From positions 595,972 through 659,971 of the forward strand of contig NZ_MDJS01000004.1 of assembly GCF_001705515.1 (NCBI RefSeq): a stretch of 64,000 nt of DNA, given 5' to 3'. Source of the DNA: Mucilaginibacter sp. PPCGB 2223. Lineage in GTDB: Bacteria > Bacteroidota > Bacteroidia > Sphingobacteriales > Sphingobacteriaceae. The notes beneath the pieces were generated by a model. That model had not been told where the DNA came from. It did not search any database and saw only the letters and a list, made by a program, of their open reading frames with translations. Shown piece after piece: positions 1 through 8,393 of this stretch. Position 1 is the stretch's first letter; each line of letters begins with the position of its first letter. A program made the translations under genes and the position numbers.

Positions 1-20
1 GTTACGATACCCGCGCTTAG

Positions 21-2366
21 TTATTTCGCCACAATGAAATCTTTCAGGTAACTGCACTCGCTCACCGCTTTTTTGTAGAAAGCGGTCTTCCGATAATTGG
101 TCTTCAGATCGGTAAAGAGATCATTACCCCGCAGCTGCAGCTGAAAGGCTTTCGTCAGTTCATCAAAATCCGGCACGCCGTATAGTGGCTCAACGGCCTG
201 CTTTTGCCGGCATTTGGCTGCCATAAAGGTGCATTTGGCTTTAAATTCGGTGGTTTTTGAAAACCGGCGGGCTATCATAAAATACTCCTCGGCATTGAGC
301 GCCTTCACGTAGTCGGCATCGTAATAATTTTTTGCCGGCCGGCAAAAATCGTATGCCGACCATCTGTACGAGATCAAATACCACGCATTGCCATAGTGCG
401 AGGTGTTGTACAGCCCGGTGGCCATTTTATAATAATAGGAAGCCGCGTTAGCAGGGTCTGTTTTTAGCTTCTGCTGCAAATCGGCCATGGCTTGCGCAAA
501 CTGTAGTTTGTTATAGCCTTTGGCCTTACCGTAAATGTATACTTTAGGGTAATCGTTAACCAGCTCGATAAACGGATCGGCCTTGGTATCGGCATTTACA
601 CTATCGATCATTTTGGGGTCGGCACGCTTAAACGCGCTGACGGCCCGGGCGTACTGGTGCTCACGCAGGTAAGTTGTGCCTAATAGTTCGTAAAAAGAAT
701 CAGGCTTGCGTAATACCCTGCCCATTAAAAAGGTGACATATGGGTTAGGCGGCGAAACTGTTTTCCAGCGGATAAGGGTACGAAGATTATCAGAGTGCAG
801 ATCCGTTTGCCAAAAACCGGCCGAAGGCGTATTGGCCAGCGCAAGGGCAGCCATGGTAGTGTCCTGCTGTTTCAGGTAAACCGGTGCCAGCACGGCTTGG
901 TAAAAATCGCGTTCGGCATTGGCAAAAGGCGATGGCCTAAACCCATCCCAGGTTGTTTTTATACTATCCGATTTTATCTCGGCCCGGGCTTTTTTATCCA
1001 GCCACTGTAACGATGGCAGTAAAATGGCTTCATTAACCCGGTTATATTTTTGGATGCTTCGTGCCATTAGCAGCAGTTGCACAATATGCTTCTGGTCTTC
1101 GAACCGTGGTTTCAGGTTTTGCCCGTATAGAGTTTTCAGCAATGCCGAGCCCTCATCGATATTGCCTTCCATCCAGGCCATATACGCTGCTACCAAAGTG
1201 CCCATAGCCGGGTCGGGGTATTTTTTTTCGGCGGCCACTTGCCTGGCAAAAGCCTTAACCTGCTCAACATATTGCGGCGCGCGGTTGGGTTTAACACCGC
1301 GCATGGTCGCATCAAAATCGTATACGGGGATGTCGTCTTTATAGAGTTTTCCGGTAAGGTACTTTTCTTCCAGCTTATTTACTTCGCGCGTAAGCAGCAC
1401 AGCAACCATAGGCGATGCCGGTGCAAGTTCGTATACTTTTTTCAGGGGCTCAATATCCGGCCCGGATTGCATAAAGCCATCTATTGCAAAAATATTGGCA
1501 CGCTCGGCAGCGTTAGTGGCAAGCTGCACCAATACCGTGGCCTTAACGCCTGTTGCCCGGTAGTTGCGATAGGCCTGCAAGCGCCGCTCGGGATATTGGG
1601 CAAATACTTTCGAAAACAAGTAAGCGGCCTGGATGGTATCTTTCAACCAGCGTAACTCGCCGGCCTTTAAAGCCATTGCCCAGCCTTTTACGTGACTTGC
1701 CGAACTGATCGGCGCCAGGTATTTATCATAAACCACACTGGCTTGCTGGTAGCTCGCACCATAGTGCAGCAGGCGCTGCGCCTGGTAATAGTAACGCAGC
1801 TGGATAAACTTATCTTTCTCCTGCGTTGCCAGCGTAAATGCCTGCGCACCCTGGGTACGTAAACCAACGGTATCCATTGGCGTAGGTTCCCACGCGCGTG
1901 CCTCTACATTGGCTATCTTTTCAACGCTTTTAGCAAAGCGGTAATACTTCAACGCGCTTTTATTTGCAAAAACAGCTTTCAAAAAAGTGTTGGGTGCTAA
2001 ACTATCGGGTAAGTTGCCTTTTTGGTTAAGATAGCCGTTGTATAAAACCGAATCGGTTTTGGTATCCAGCTTATACATAGCTTTTTCGGCATCGGCAGCC
2101 CGAACGTTTTTACCCAGGTAAGCGGCCCATTCGTCGGCGTTGATTTCCCGCTCGCTGGCTGGTTCCTGGTCTTCGTAGGTAAACAGTTCGCTGGTGTACC
2201 TGAAAGCGCTGTACTCACGGTCATTCTGAATGTTATTATTAAAGAACGAGACGTAATAATCGTATGGGTCGACCTCCGGCCCGCAGGCAAAAATAATCAC
2301 AATGAAAGCAAAAAAGCAGCCAGTAAAACTAACGCAATAAATAACCGGTTTTTTCCAATTCATCAT
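21..2366 (-). CDS. Large lipoprotein of unknown function, helical-repeat rich
   Basis: A 781-residue protein I cannot assign to a named family. The N-terminus is a hydrophobic stretch (residues 8-27) ending in a lipobox-like IFAC with Cys28, so an outer-membrane or periplasmic lipoprotein is likely. The rest is rich in Ala, Tyr, Leu and Lys in an alternating helical pattern that looks TPR-like (for example around residues 200-260 and 560-680), but no clean TPR consensus was scored. Two Met codons in tandem open the frame and either could be the start. It overlaps by about 35 bases the end of the lipoprotein gene upstream (2329-3348), so the two are almost surely cotranscribed and translationally coupled. 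A scaffold or binding role is only inference. Confidence 0.85.
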   Translation of the reverse strand: MMNWKKPVIYCVSFTGCFFAFIVIIFACGPEVDPYDYYVSFFNNNIQNDREYSAFRYTSELFTYEDQEPASEREINADEWAAYLGKNVRAADAEKAMYKLDTKTDSVLYNGYLNQKGNLPDSLAPNTFLKAVFANKSALKYYRFAKSVEKIANVEARAWEPTPMDTVGLRTQGAQAFTLATQEKDKFIQLRYYYQAQRLLHYGASYQQASVVYDKYLAPISSASHVKGWAMALKAGELRWLKDTIQAAYLFSKVFAQYPERRLQAYRNYRATGVKATVLVQLATNAAERANIFAIDGFMQSGPDIEPLKKVYELAPASPMVAVLLTREVNKLEEKYLTGKLYKDDIPVYDFDATMRGVKPNRAPQYVEQVKAFARQVAAEKKYPDPAMGTLVAAYMAWMEGNIDEGSALLKTLYGQNLKPRFEDQKHIVQLLLMARSIQKYNRVNEAILLPSLQWLDKKARAEIKSDSIKTTWDGFRPSPFANAERDFYQAVLAPVYLKQQDTTMAALALANTPSAGFWQTDLHSDNLRTLIRWKTVSPPNPYVTFLMGRVLRKPDSFYELLGTTYLREHQYARAVSAFKRADPKMIDSVNADTKADPFIELVNDYPKVYIYGKAKGYNKLQFAQAMADLQQKLKTDPANAASYYYKMATGLYNTSHYGNAWYLISYRWSAYDFCRPAKNYYDADYVKALNAEEYFMIARRFSKTTEFKAKCTFMAAKCRQKQAVEPLYGVPDFDELTKAFQLQLRGNDLFTDLKTNYRKTAFYKKAVSECSYLKDFIVAK

Positions 2367-3348
2367 ATGTATAGTTCTTCAATACAGGTTCGTCCAAATG
2401 AAACCAGATCAGGTTCAGGGTATCCTGCCTGATGTAATGCGAAAGATAGCCGGCGGCCGAACACAGATCAGCTGCCGGGGCGCTTTCCCATCGCACCACA
2501 TCATTTTTCTTTAAACCGTATTCGGGCAGGTCTGTTTTGGCCGCATACAGGTTATTACCTTGCGACTGAAATTTATCCTGTGCGTTTAAATTACCAAAAT
2601 TTATTCGTTTGGCAATGCCTATATACACCTTATCGCGAAAAGCTACCGCCCAGCTAAACAAAGGCAAACCGACGTCCATCTTCACCGGGTAACTGCTTAA
2701 ATTATCGCCAAGGTACTTCTTCAATTCGCTTAGTTCGATGATCGAGTTCTGATCGCCGTACTTACGCAGGTTACCCATATTATAACACATCAGCATAACC
2801 CGGTTAACAGGCGGCACGCCGCTGTTGTGCAGGTTTTTCACCTGGTGCAGCCGTAACGTTGCCGACAAGGTTTTATGCTGTAGTAAAGGCTTTAATTGGG
2901 TAAGCAGGTAAAAATAATTATCGCGGGTTTCGGCAGTCCAGTCGCAGTCCATCTGTAGTTCGGGATAGCTGCTTTTACCGGCCTGGCTCACCTTGCCATC
3001 AACAAAGTGCACTATTTTGCGGGCCAGATCCGTCAGCTGTATTTGGCTCATCCCTCGCAAAGCATTATTGACGATAAATACCACGGGCACGATGGCGATG
3101 GTATCGGGCAGCTTATTTTCAAAACTAACAGGCGATACGGGTACCCGGTTTAGGCCAGCGTCATCCATATCAACGTCCATTATCCGTACATAGAGCCTAC
3201 GGCTTTGCAATTTTTGCAGGAAGGCGTTCTCTGTTGCATTTTGGCGGTAAACAGTTTTCCAATAATAAAAGGCATTGTTTACCTTTCTGCCGGGTTTGCA
3301 GCTAACCATTAATAGTATCGGTAATAACAAAAAAATGGCCCGGCGCAT
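2329..3348 (-). CDS. Lipoprotein of unknown function, first gene of a two-gene operon
   Basis: A 339-residue protein with a classical lipoprotein signal: basic start, hydrophobic core and lipobox MVSC (Cys17), then a soluble domain. I recognise no catalytic motif. I chose the ATG at 3348; a TTG one codon earlier is less likely. A well-formed Bacteroidota promoter lies directly upstream, with its -7 box only 4 bases before this ATG, implying a transcript with almost no leader. It is divergent from dtd across a gap of about 40 bases and overlaps the large lipoprotein gene downstream. Shared regulation and a joint envelope complex are inferred from this arrangement. Confidence 0.85.
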   Translation of the reverse strand: MRRAIFLLLPILLMVSCKPGRKVNNAFYYWKTVYRQNATENAFLQKLQSRRLYVRIMDVDMDDAGLNRVPVSPVSFENKLPDTIAIVPVVFIVNNALRGMSQIQLTDLARKIVHFVDGKVSQAGKSSYPELQMDCDWTAETRDNYFYLLTQLKPLLQHKTLSATLRLHQVKNLHNSGVPPVNRVMLMCYNMGNLRKYGDQNSIIELSELKKYLGDNLSSYPVKMDVGLPLFSWAVAFRDKVYIGIAKRINFGNLNAQDKFQSQGNNLYAAKTDLPEYGLKKNDVVRWESAPAADLCSAAGYLSHYIRQDTLNLIWFHLDEPVLKNYTYDELEKTGYLLR

Positions 3349-3352
3349 CAAC

Positions 3353-3383
3353 CAAAGTTATTTATTTAAAGCTTTAAGCCAAA
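3353..3383 (-). promoter_or_regulatory. Bacteroidota-type promoter of the lipoprotein pair
   Basis: On the minus strand, TTTG (3383-3380), a 19-base spacer and TAACTTTG (3360-3353) match the Bacteroidota TTG-N-TAnnTTTG consensus. The -7 box ends 4 bases before the ATG at 3348, so the transcript would start at or next to the start codon. Confidence 0.6.
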
Positions 3384-3387
3384 TAAA

Positions 3388-3846
3388 ATGAGAGCTGTTA
3401 TACAAAGGGTAACACATGCAAGCTGTGTGGTCGACGGTAAGGTTACAGGCGAAATTCAAACCGGGTTGCTGGTAGTTTTAGGTGTTGAAGATGCAGATAC
3501 CACCGAAGACCTCGACTGGCTGGCCGGTAAACTGGTTAACCTGCGCATTTTTGGCGATGAGAATGGTTTGATGAATAAGGCCCTGACCGATGTTGGCGGC
3601 AATATCCTGCTCATATCGCAATTCACGCTGTTTGCGCAAACAAAAAAGGGAAACCGCCCCTCGTTCATCCGTGCTGCACGTCCCGATAAAGCCATCCCGA
3701 TGTATGAGCAGATGATAGCCACCCTGTCAAAATTACTGGGCAAAAAAATAGCGACTGGAATATTCGCCGCCGACATGAAAGTAAGCCTGCTGAACGATGG
3801 CCCGGTAACAATTATTATGGATACTAAGGATAAAGACAACCACTAA
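3388..3846 (+). CDS. dtd: D-aminoacyl-tRNA deacylase
   Basis: A 152-residue cytoplasmic enzyme that hydrolyses D-amino acids (and Gly mischarged on tRNA-Ala) from tRNA, protecting translation. The length is typical of DTD1. Family hallmarks are visible: SQFTLFA at residues 77-83 and the cross-subunit loop NDGPVT at 136-141, with the N-terminal MRAVIQRVTHA strand. It is followed 14 bases later by a MazG-type pyrophosphohydrolase on the same strand, so the two probably form a small housekeeping operon concerned with cleaning up aberrant substrates. Confidence 0.97.
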   Translation: MRAVIQRVTHASCVVDGKVTGEIQTGLLVVLGVEDADTTEDLDWLAGKLVNLRIFGDENGLMNKALTDVGGNILLISQFTLFAQTKKGNRPSFIRAARPDKAIPMYEQMIATLSKLLGKKIATGIFAADMKVSLLNDGPVTIIMDTKDKDNH

Positions 3847-3860
3847 TTAAACTCGTGCTT

Positions 3861-4187
3861 ATGACTATCAAAGAAGCTCAATCTCTTGTCGACAACTGGA
3901 TCAACACTACCGGCATCCGCTACTTTAACGAATTGACCAATACCGCCATTTTGATGGAAGAGGTTGGCGAAGTGGCCCGCATTATGGCGCGGCGATACGG
4001 CGAGCAATCGTTCAAAAAATCGGATGAAGCGGTCGACCTGGGCGATGAAATGGCCGATGTGCTTTTTGTACTCATCTGCCTGGCCAACCAAACCGGTATC
4101 GACCTCACCGAGGCCCTCGAAAAAAATATGATCAAAAAAAATATCCGCGATGCCGAACGGCATAAGAACAACGAGAAGCTAAAGTAA
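3861..4187 (+). CDS. MazG-family nucleotide pyrophosphohydrolase
   Basis: A 108-residue all-alpha NTP-PPase of the MazG / dUTPase-2 type, expected to hydrolyse (d)NTPs to the monophosphate and pyrophosphate, perhaps aberrant nucleotides. The metal-binding signature is clear: EEVGE at residues 33-37 and GDEMAD at 62-67 (the EExxE...ExxD pattern). I place the start at ATG 3861; a GTG two codons earlier is possible. It is a single-domain form, less than half the length of E. coli MazG. It lies directly downstream of dtd. Substrate specificity cannot be told from sequence. Confidence 0.9.
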   Translation: MTIKEAQSLVDNWINTTGIRYFNELTNTAILMEEVGEVARIMARRYGEQSFKKSDEAVDLGDEMADVLFVLICLANQTGIDLTEALEKNMIKKNIRDAERHKNNEKLK

Positions 4188-4264
4188 GCACTTATTTAAT
4201 TTCGTGCTATTCAATTTATGGAATCAGGCCGGTTATCGTATCCTATTACAAAAACCTGATCGTC

Positions 4265-5167
4265 ATGAAAAAAATAGCAGCACTTTGTATTGTTATCACT
4301 TATTTTACTTCCTGCAGCGATGGTGCGCATCATAAAGGCCAGGCGGTTTCCGCAGCGTACGACCGGGTTGCACCGGCACCGATGGTTAAAGCGGATAAAG
4401 AAGAGCCGCCAGCTAAAAAAACCACTTCAGATGCGGTAGCTTTTGCAGATGTTAAAATGGCGCCGCCCCAGGTACAGCAGGTTTCGACAGATACGTCGAA
4501 AAAAATAACCAAGGAAGGCGAGATACGCTTTGAGACAGCCGACGTGGCCCTTACACGCAAACGTATCATTCAAAACGTTCAGAAACTTGGCGGCTACGTA
4601 TCCGAAGATAACCAATCCAAGAATGAAGGCTCGAACAGCAAGGAGTATAATTTAAAAGTACGCGTACCTGCAAAAAACTTCGATAAACTTTTAGACACAG
4701 TAGCTGATGCCGCTGATCAGATCGACAGCAAGAACATCAACATTAAAGATGTGACAACTGAATATATCGACACCAAAACCCGGCTCGACAATAAAAAGAA
4801 GTTAGAAGACCGTTACCTGCAATTGCTCAACAAAGCCAATAAAATGAGCGATATGCTGCAGATAGAAGGGAAGCTTGAAGAAATCAGGAGCGATATCGAA
4901 TCGACCCAGGGCCAGCTGAATTACATGGCAAAGCAGGTTGCCTACAGCTCGCTGGATATCACTTTCTATTCTTTATCAGTAGCGCCAAAAAACGAAACAA
5001 GTATAGGTTTCAGGTTTAAACAGGCGCTCTCGGATGGCTGGGATTGTTTACAAACCTTGTTTTTTGGCTCAATAGCCGTTTGGCCGGTACTGATCATTTT
5101 ATTTTTAGTTTTTATATGGCTGAGGAAGCGCATAAAAAACCGGAGAGTCGCTCCGGAATCGGCATAA
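4265..5167 (+). CDS. DUF4349-domain lipoprotein
   Basis: A 300-residue membrane-anchored protein. The N-terminus is a lipoprotein signal with lipobox FTSC (Cys17), followed by a Lys/Pro/Ala-rich linker to about residue 75. A DUF4349 domain follows (EGEIRFETADVALTRKRI onward), including a heptad-like coiled-coil stretch at about 170-220. Near the C-terminus is one membrane helix (about 265-288) followed by the basic RKRIKNRR cytoplasmic tail. A lipid anchor at one end and a transmembrane helix at the other suggests it spans or bridges the envelope. The function of DUF4349 is unknown. It converges on comB with only a 14-base gap. Confidence 0.92.
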   Translation: MKKIAALCIVITYFTSCSDGAHHKGQAVSAAYDRVAPAPMVKADKEEPPAKKTTSDAVAFADVKMAPPQVQQVSTDTSKKITKEGEIRFETADVALTRKRIIQNVQKLGGYVSEDNQSKNEGSNSKEYNLKVRVPAKNFDKLLDTVADAADQIDSKNINIKDVTTEYIDTKTRLDNKKKLEDRYLQLLNKANKMSDMLQIEGKLEEIRSDIESTQGQLNYMAKQVAYSSLDITFYSLSVAPKNETSIGFRFKQALSDGWDCLQTLFFGSIAVWPVLIILFLVFIWLRKRIKNRRVAPESA

Positions 5168-5184
5168 CAAAACAGGTTTTGTTA
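5165..5184. terminator. Symmetrical bidirectional hairpin between convergent genes
   Basis: Arms of 9 bases (TAACAAAAC and GTTTTGTTA) with a 2-base loop form a perfect hairpin. The left arm starts with the TAA stop of the DUF4349 gene and the right arm contains the TAA stop of comB on the other strand, so one palindrome serves both gene ends. It lacks a long U-run and is probably a weak bidirectional terminator. Confidence 0.5.
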
Positions 5185-5907
5185 GCTTAACCGCACCAGC
5201 CGCTCACCCTCCAGGACCGGGATAGTATTTGCCGTGTCGACATTGAGGCAGAAAGCGATATCGGCTTCGATACCCAATTGCTTCAAACGTTCGCTGTGGG
5301 ATGTTTTTTTGAGATAAGCGTTCAGATCATCTTTAGCCATAGCATACAGATCGAGCGATGCGATGGCCGCATCATCGGCTCTGTAACCGCCGTTGGCTGT
5401 TAGCTGATGGGTCACTGCGCCGGCAAACAAGGTATCTTCGAGGTTGAAGTTATTTTTCCAGCCGGCGCATACCAATAAAACGTCTTCGGTTTGTGCTGTT
5501 AACCAATTGCAAAGGGCTGTCAGGTTTAAAAACGAACCGATAACAATTTGCTTGGCTTTGATAGAGCGGTGCAGGGCGTGTGTTCCGTTGGTTGTGGTCA
5601 GCACGATAGTTTTACCACCCACTTTTTCGCGTGTGTACGAGAACGGCGAGTTACCAAAATCAAAACCTTCAACCACCTCGCCGTTACGCTCGGCAGCAAG
5701 CAGATGATCAAAACCGTTATCGCGGTATGCAATACACTCATGAACTTCGGCAACCGGGATAATCGCTTCAGCGCCGTTTTCGATACCATAGCAAATGGAT
5801 GTGGTTGCACGAAAAATATCGATGATGACGGCTATCTTGCCTTCCAGGTTAAACAAAGGCAATAATGCCGGGCTAAGGCAAACTTCTAAATTCTTTTTTC
5901 CTGTCAT
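5182..5907 (-). CDS. comB: 2-phosphosulfolactate phosphatase family protein (ComB)
   Basis: A 241-residue ComB-family protein, named for the Mg-dependent phosphatase that converts 2-phosphosulfolactate to sulfolactate in coenzyme M synthesis. Recognisable blocks are VCLSPALL near residue 10, IIDIFRATTSI near 30, the TTTNGTHAL motif near 105 and VCAGW near 146. Bacteria without coenzyme M often carry this family. In Bacteroidota the product may serve sulfonolipid or sulfolactate metabolism, which is inference. The start codon ATG (5907) lies inside a dispersed palindromic repeat, so the first residues (MTGKKN) may be repeat-derived. Confidence 0.92.
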   Translation of the reverse strand: MTGKKNLEVCLSPALLPLFNLEGKIAVIIDIFRATTSICYGIENGAEAIIPVAEVHECIAYRDNGFDHLLAAERNGEVVEGFDFGNSPFSYTREKVGGKTIVLTTTNGTHALHRSIKAKQIVIGSFLNLTALCNWLTAQTEDVLLVCAGWKNNFNLEDTLFAGAVTHQLTANGGYRADDAAIASLDLYAMAKDDLNAYLKKTSHSERLKQLGIEADIAFCLNVDTANTIPVLEGERLVRLS

Positions 5908-5928
5908 GCTGAACTTGTTTCAGCACCC
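5905..5928. repeat. Dispersed palindromic repeat overlapping the comB start codon
   Basis: TGCTGAA (5907-5913) and TTCAGCA (5919-5925) are perfect 7-base arms around CTTGT. The surrounding word is of the kind I recognise as a common intergenic repeat in Bacteroidota. Only one copy is seen in this window. On the minus strand the left arm overlaps the ATG of comB. Confidence 0.5.
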
Positions 5929-5984
5929 CACATGATTAGTAGCACGCAGGATGTGAATATCCGGACTAAAACCGGCAATGATTT

Positions 5985-7067
5985 TTATCCTTTATAAAAC
6001 GGCGGTTTAACCACTACCGCCTTAACCTGGTTATCGCGTATCTTAACAAATATCTCCGTACCTTCCTTAGCAAAGGCGGTATCTACATAACCCATTCCTA
6101 TGCCCTTTTGCAGCGATGGCGATTGCGTACCCGATGTAACCCGGCCGATAAGGTTGCCGCCGGCATCGGTAATTTCATAGTCATGCCTTGGTATGCCGCG
6201 GTCTATCATTTCAAAACCAACCAGTTTACGTTTTATTCCGGCAGCTTTTTGCTGCTGCAAAGCTTCCGAATTGGTAAACTCCTTATTAAACTTGGTCACC
6301 CAGCCCAGGCCGGCTTCAAGCGGTGAGGTGGTATCGTCGATATCATTTCCGTACAGGCAAAAACCCATCTCCAAACGCAGGGTATCGCGTGCGCCTAAGC
6401 CGATTGGTTTAATACCAAACGGCTCACCGGCTTTAAATACCGCGTTCCATACGTGTTCGGCGTCTTTGTTATCAACATATATCTCAAAGCCGCCGGCACC
6501 GGTATAGCCCGTAGCCGATACGATCACGTTATCTACGCCGGCAAATTTACCTTTGTTAAACGTGTAATATTCCATCGATCCCAGATCGATATCCGTCAGG
6601 CTTTGCAAAGCTTCGGCAGCTTTTGGACCCTGCACCGCTAACAAGCTTGTACGGTCTGATATATCTTTCATATCCACACCATTGGTGTTGTATTTACTGA
6701 TCCAGTTCCAATCTTTTTCAATGTTCGATGCGTTGACTACCAGCATATAGGTTTTTTCGTCGATGCGGTAAACCAGCAGGTCGTCAACAATACCGCCGTC
6801 TTCATTGGGCAGGCAGGAGTACTGTACTTTGCCATCGTACAATTTGGATGCATCGTTACTGGTAACACGCTGTATCAGGTCGAGCGCGTTATTACCCTTC
6901 AAAATAAACTCGCCCATGTGACTCACATCAAAAACGCCCACCGCTTTGCGCACGGTTTCGTGTTCTGCATTGATGCCTGCATATTGGACAGGCATATTAT
7001 ATCCGGCAAACGGAACCATTTTAGCACCTGATGCAATGTGCACATTAGTTAAAGCAGTACTCTTCAT
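5985..7067 (-). CDS. gcvT: Glycine cleavage system T protein (aminomethyltransferase)
   Basis: A 360-residue aminomethyltransferase that takes the aminomethyl group from lipoylated GcvH and forms 5,10-methylene-tetrahydrofolate and ammonia. Conserved family blocks include the N-terminal MVPFAGYNMPVQY, GVFDVSHMGEF, the folate-binding ATGYTGAGGFEIYV and LGARDTLRLEMG. The length matches GcvT. I prefer the ATG at 7067 (MKSTALTNVHI) over a start 17 codons upstream, because a TAnnTTTG promoter box (7100-7107) lies inside that extension. gcvH and gcvP are not in the window. lpdA, the shared L protein, is present far away at 50 kb. Confidence 0.97.
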   Translation of the reverse strand: MKSTALTNVHIASGAKMVPFAGYNMPVQYAGINAEHETVRKAVGVFDVSHMGEFILKGNNALDLIQRVTSNDASKLYDGKVQYSCLPNEDGGIVDDLLVYRIDEKTYMLVVNASNIEKDWNWISKYNTNGVDMKDISDRTSLLAVQGPKAAEALQSLTDIDLGSMEYYTFNKGKFAGVDNVIVSATGYTGAGGFEIYVDNKDAEHVWNAVFKAGEPFGIKPIGLGARDTLRLEMGFCLYGNDIDDTTSPLEAGLGWVTKFNKEFTNSEALQQQKAAGIKRKLVGFEMIDRGIPRHDYEITDAGGNLIGRVTSGTQSPSLQKGIGMGYVDTAFAKEGTEIFVKIRDNQVKAVVVKPPFYKG

Positions 7068-7099
7068 AACAAGATCAGTTGGATTTTTAAATACGGCAG

Positions 7100-7107
7100 C
7101 AAAAGTA
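7100..7107 (-). promoter_or_regulatory. -7 box (TACTTTTG) ahead of gcvT
   Basis: On the minus strand TACTTTTG fits TAnnTTTG and sits 32 bases upstream of the ATG at 7067. No convincing -33 TTG at the right distance was seen. It supports the downstream start for gcvT. Confidence 0.4.
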
Positions 7108-7125
7108 ACAATTTGCATCGAAACA

Positions 7126-8328
7126 TCAGCCCTGCTGTATCTCGTTATAGAAAGCTATCAGCTGCGATATCACCTTGTTGGTATCGTGCTCCTGTTCAAC
7201 AAGCAGGCGGGCGTTAATGCCTATTTGCTTACAGAAGTTTTCGTCGCTTATAGCGCGTTTTATCGCGTCGTGAAACTGCTCGCGGTCATCGGCTATTAAA
7301 ATATCATGGCCGTTATGGTAGTTGATGCCTTCGGCGCCGAAACTGGTAGTGATGATACATTTTTGCATCGCCATGCCTTCAACAATCTTTACCCGCATAC
7401 CGCCGCCCGATAATAGCGGCACGATCATGATAGCTTTGCTGTTTACAAATTCCAGAGCATCATCAACCTCGCCCGATATAAATATTTTGCCTAAAACCTC
7501 GTAATCGTCAAAAGACTCCGGAATATTATGTCCGGCAACATAAAAACGAACTTTGAGGTCGCCATCAGTAAGATCTGATGAAAAATTTTCCAAAAACCAT
7601 TCCATACCCTCGCGGTTAGGCATCCAATCCAACGCGCCCAGGAAAAACAAGCTCGGGTATTCTGTCTTTTCGTAATCGGGTCTGTACCGGGTAAGATCGA
7701 TACCGACAGGGATAACCTTTACCGGTATTTTAGTCCCATGATCCAGCATGGTTTGCTTATCCTGGTTGGTTAGTGTAGCAATGGCATCAAACTTATCCAG
7801 GTAACTTAGCTCGTACTTTTTAATACGTTTTGCCAGCAGGCTCAGGTACGATTTTTTGATCGGGTCGCTTTTCTGTTCCGAAAGCCGCTTCCATATCAGG
7901 TATTCGATATTGTGCGCGCGGTAGATCAGTTTAGCGGTTGTGTTTTTGCGTACTGCCGGCAGGTAGGCCGACATAAACAAGCCTTCGAACTGCACGATAT
8001 CGTATTTCTCACGCTTCAACTCCTCAACAAGCAACCGCTCAAAACCGGCATTGTAAAACCTGTCGACATTATAAGTACGCCGGCCAAACAGGTTGAGAAT
8101 AAAATCCTTGAACGACAGGCCCAGGTCCACATCGTACGATTGATAGTTGATCCGTTTGATCAGCGCGTCGTCGGTCTGTATATCGGTAAGTTGCCGGCGG
8201 TTATTCACCGTAAATACCGATACCTCGTGTCCTTCATTTACCAAACCCAGGATGGTATTACGCACCACAATCGGGTATCCGCCGTTTTGCGGGAAGGGTA
8301 CGCGGTTACTCAGGATCAATATCTTCAC
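7126..8328 (-). CDS. Glycosyltransferase family 4 protein
   Basis: A 400-residue GT-B fold retaining glycosyltransferase. The N-terminal domain opens with the acceptor-side motif MKILILSNRVPFPQNGG and carries HNIEYLIWKR near residue 140. The C-terminal domain has the donor-binding features PVGIDLTRYRP (about 205), LGALDWMPNREG (about 230), and PLLSGGGMRVKIVEGMAMQ followed by GAEGI (about 305-340), typical of GT4 / GT1-like enzymes. It is predicted to be a cytoplasmic or membrane-peripheral enzyme adding a sugar to a surface polysaccharide. Donor and acceptor cannot be told. It lies between gcvT and rnhB on the same strand, away from the glycan cluster at 54-61 kb. Confidence 0.93.
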   Translation of the reverse strand: MKILILSNRVPFPQNGGYPIVVRNTILGLVNEGHEVSVFTVNNRRQLTDIQTDDALIKRINYQSYDVDLGLSFKDFILNLFGRRTYNVDRFYNAGFERLLVEELKREKYDIVQFEGLFMSAYLPAVRKNTTAKLIYRAHNIEYLIWKRLSEQKSDPIKKSYLSLLAKRIKKYELSYLDKFDAIATLTNQDKQTMLDHGTKIPVKVIPVGIDLTRYRPDYEKTEYPSLFFLGALDWMPNREGMEWFLENFSSDLTDGDLKVRFYVAGHNIPESFDDYEVLGKIFISGEVDDALEFVNSKAIMIVPLLSGGGMRVKIVEGMAMQKCIITTSFGAEGINYHNGHDILIADDREQFHDAIKRAISDENFCKQIGINARLLVEQEHDTNKVISQLIAFYNEIQQG

Positions 8329-8393
8329 AGAGGGAAAGGGTTACTATCTCACCAAAAATAGCAAGCCCGGCGGCTTAATCAAAAAAACTAATG

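Noticed and set aside
919..1655. Open frames of 138-141 codons on the plus strand inside the 781-residue gene
   Set aside because: They are antisense to a long gene with a lipoprotein signal and coupled start; their residue composition (Cys, Ser and Arg-rich) is that of antisense translation.
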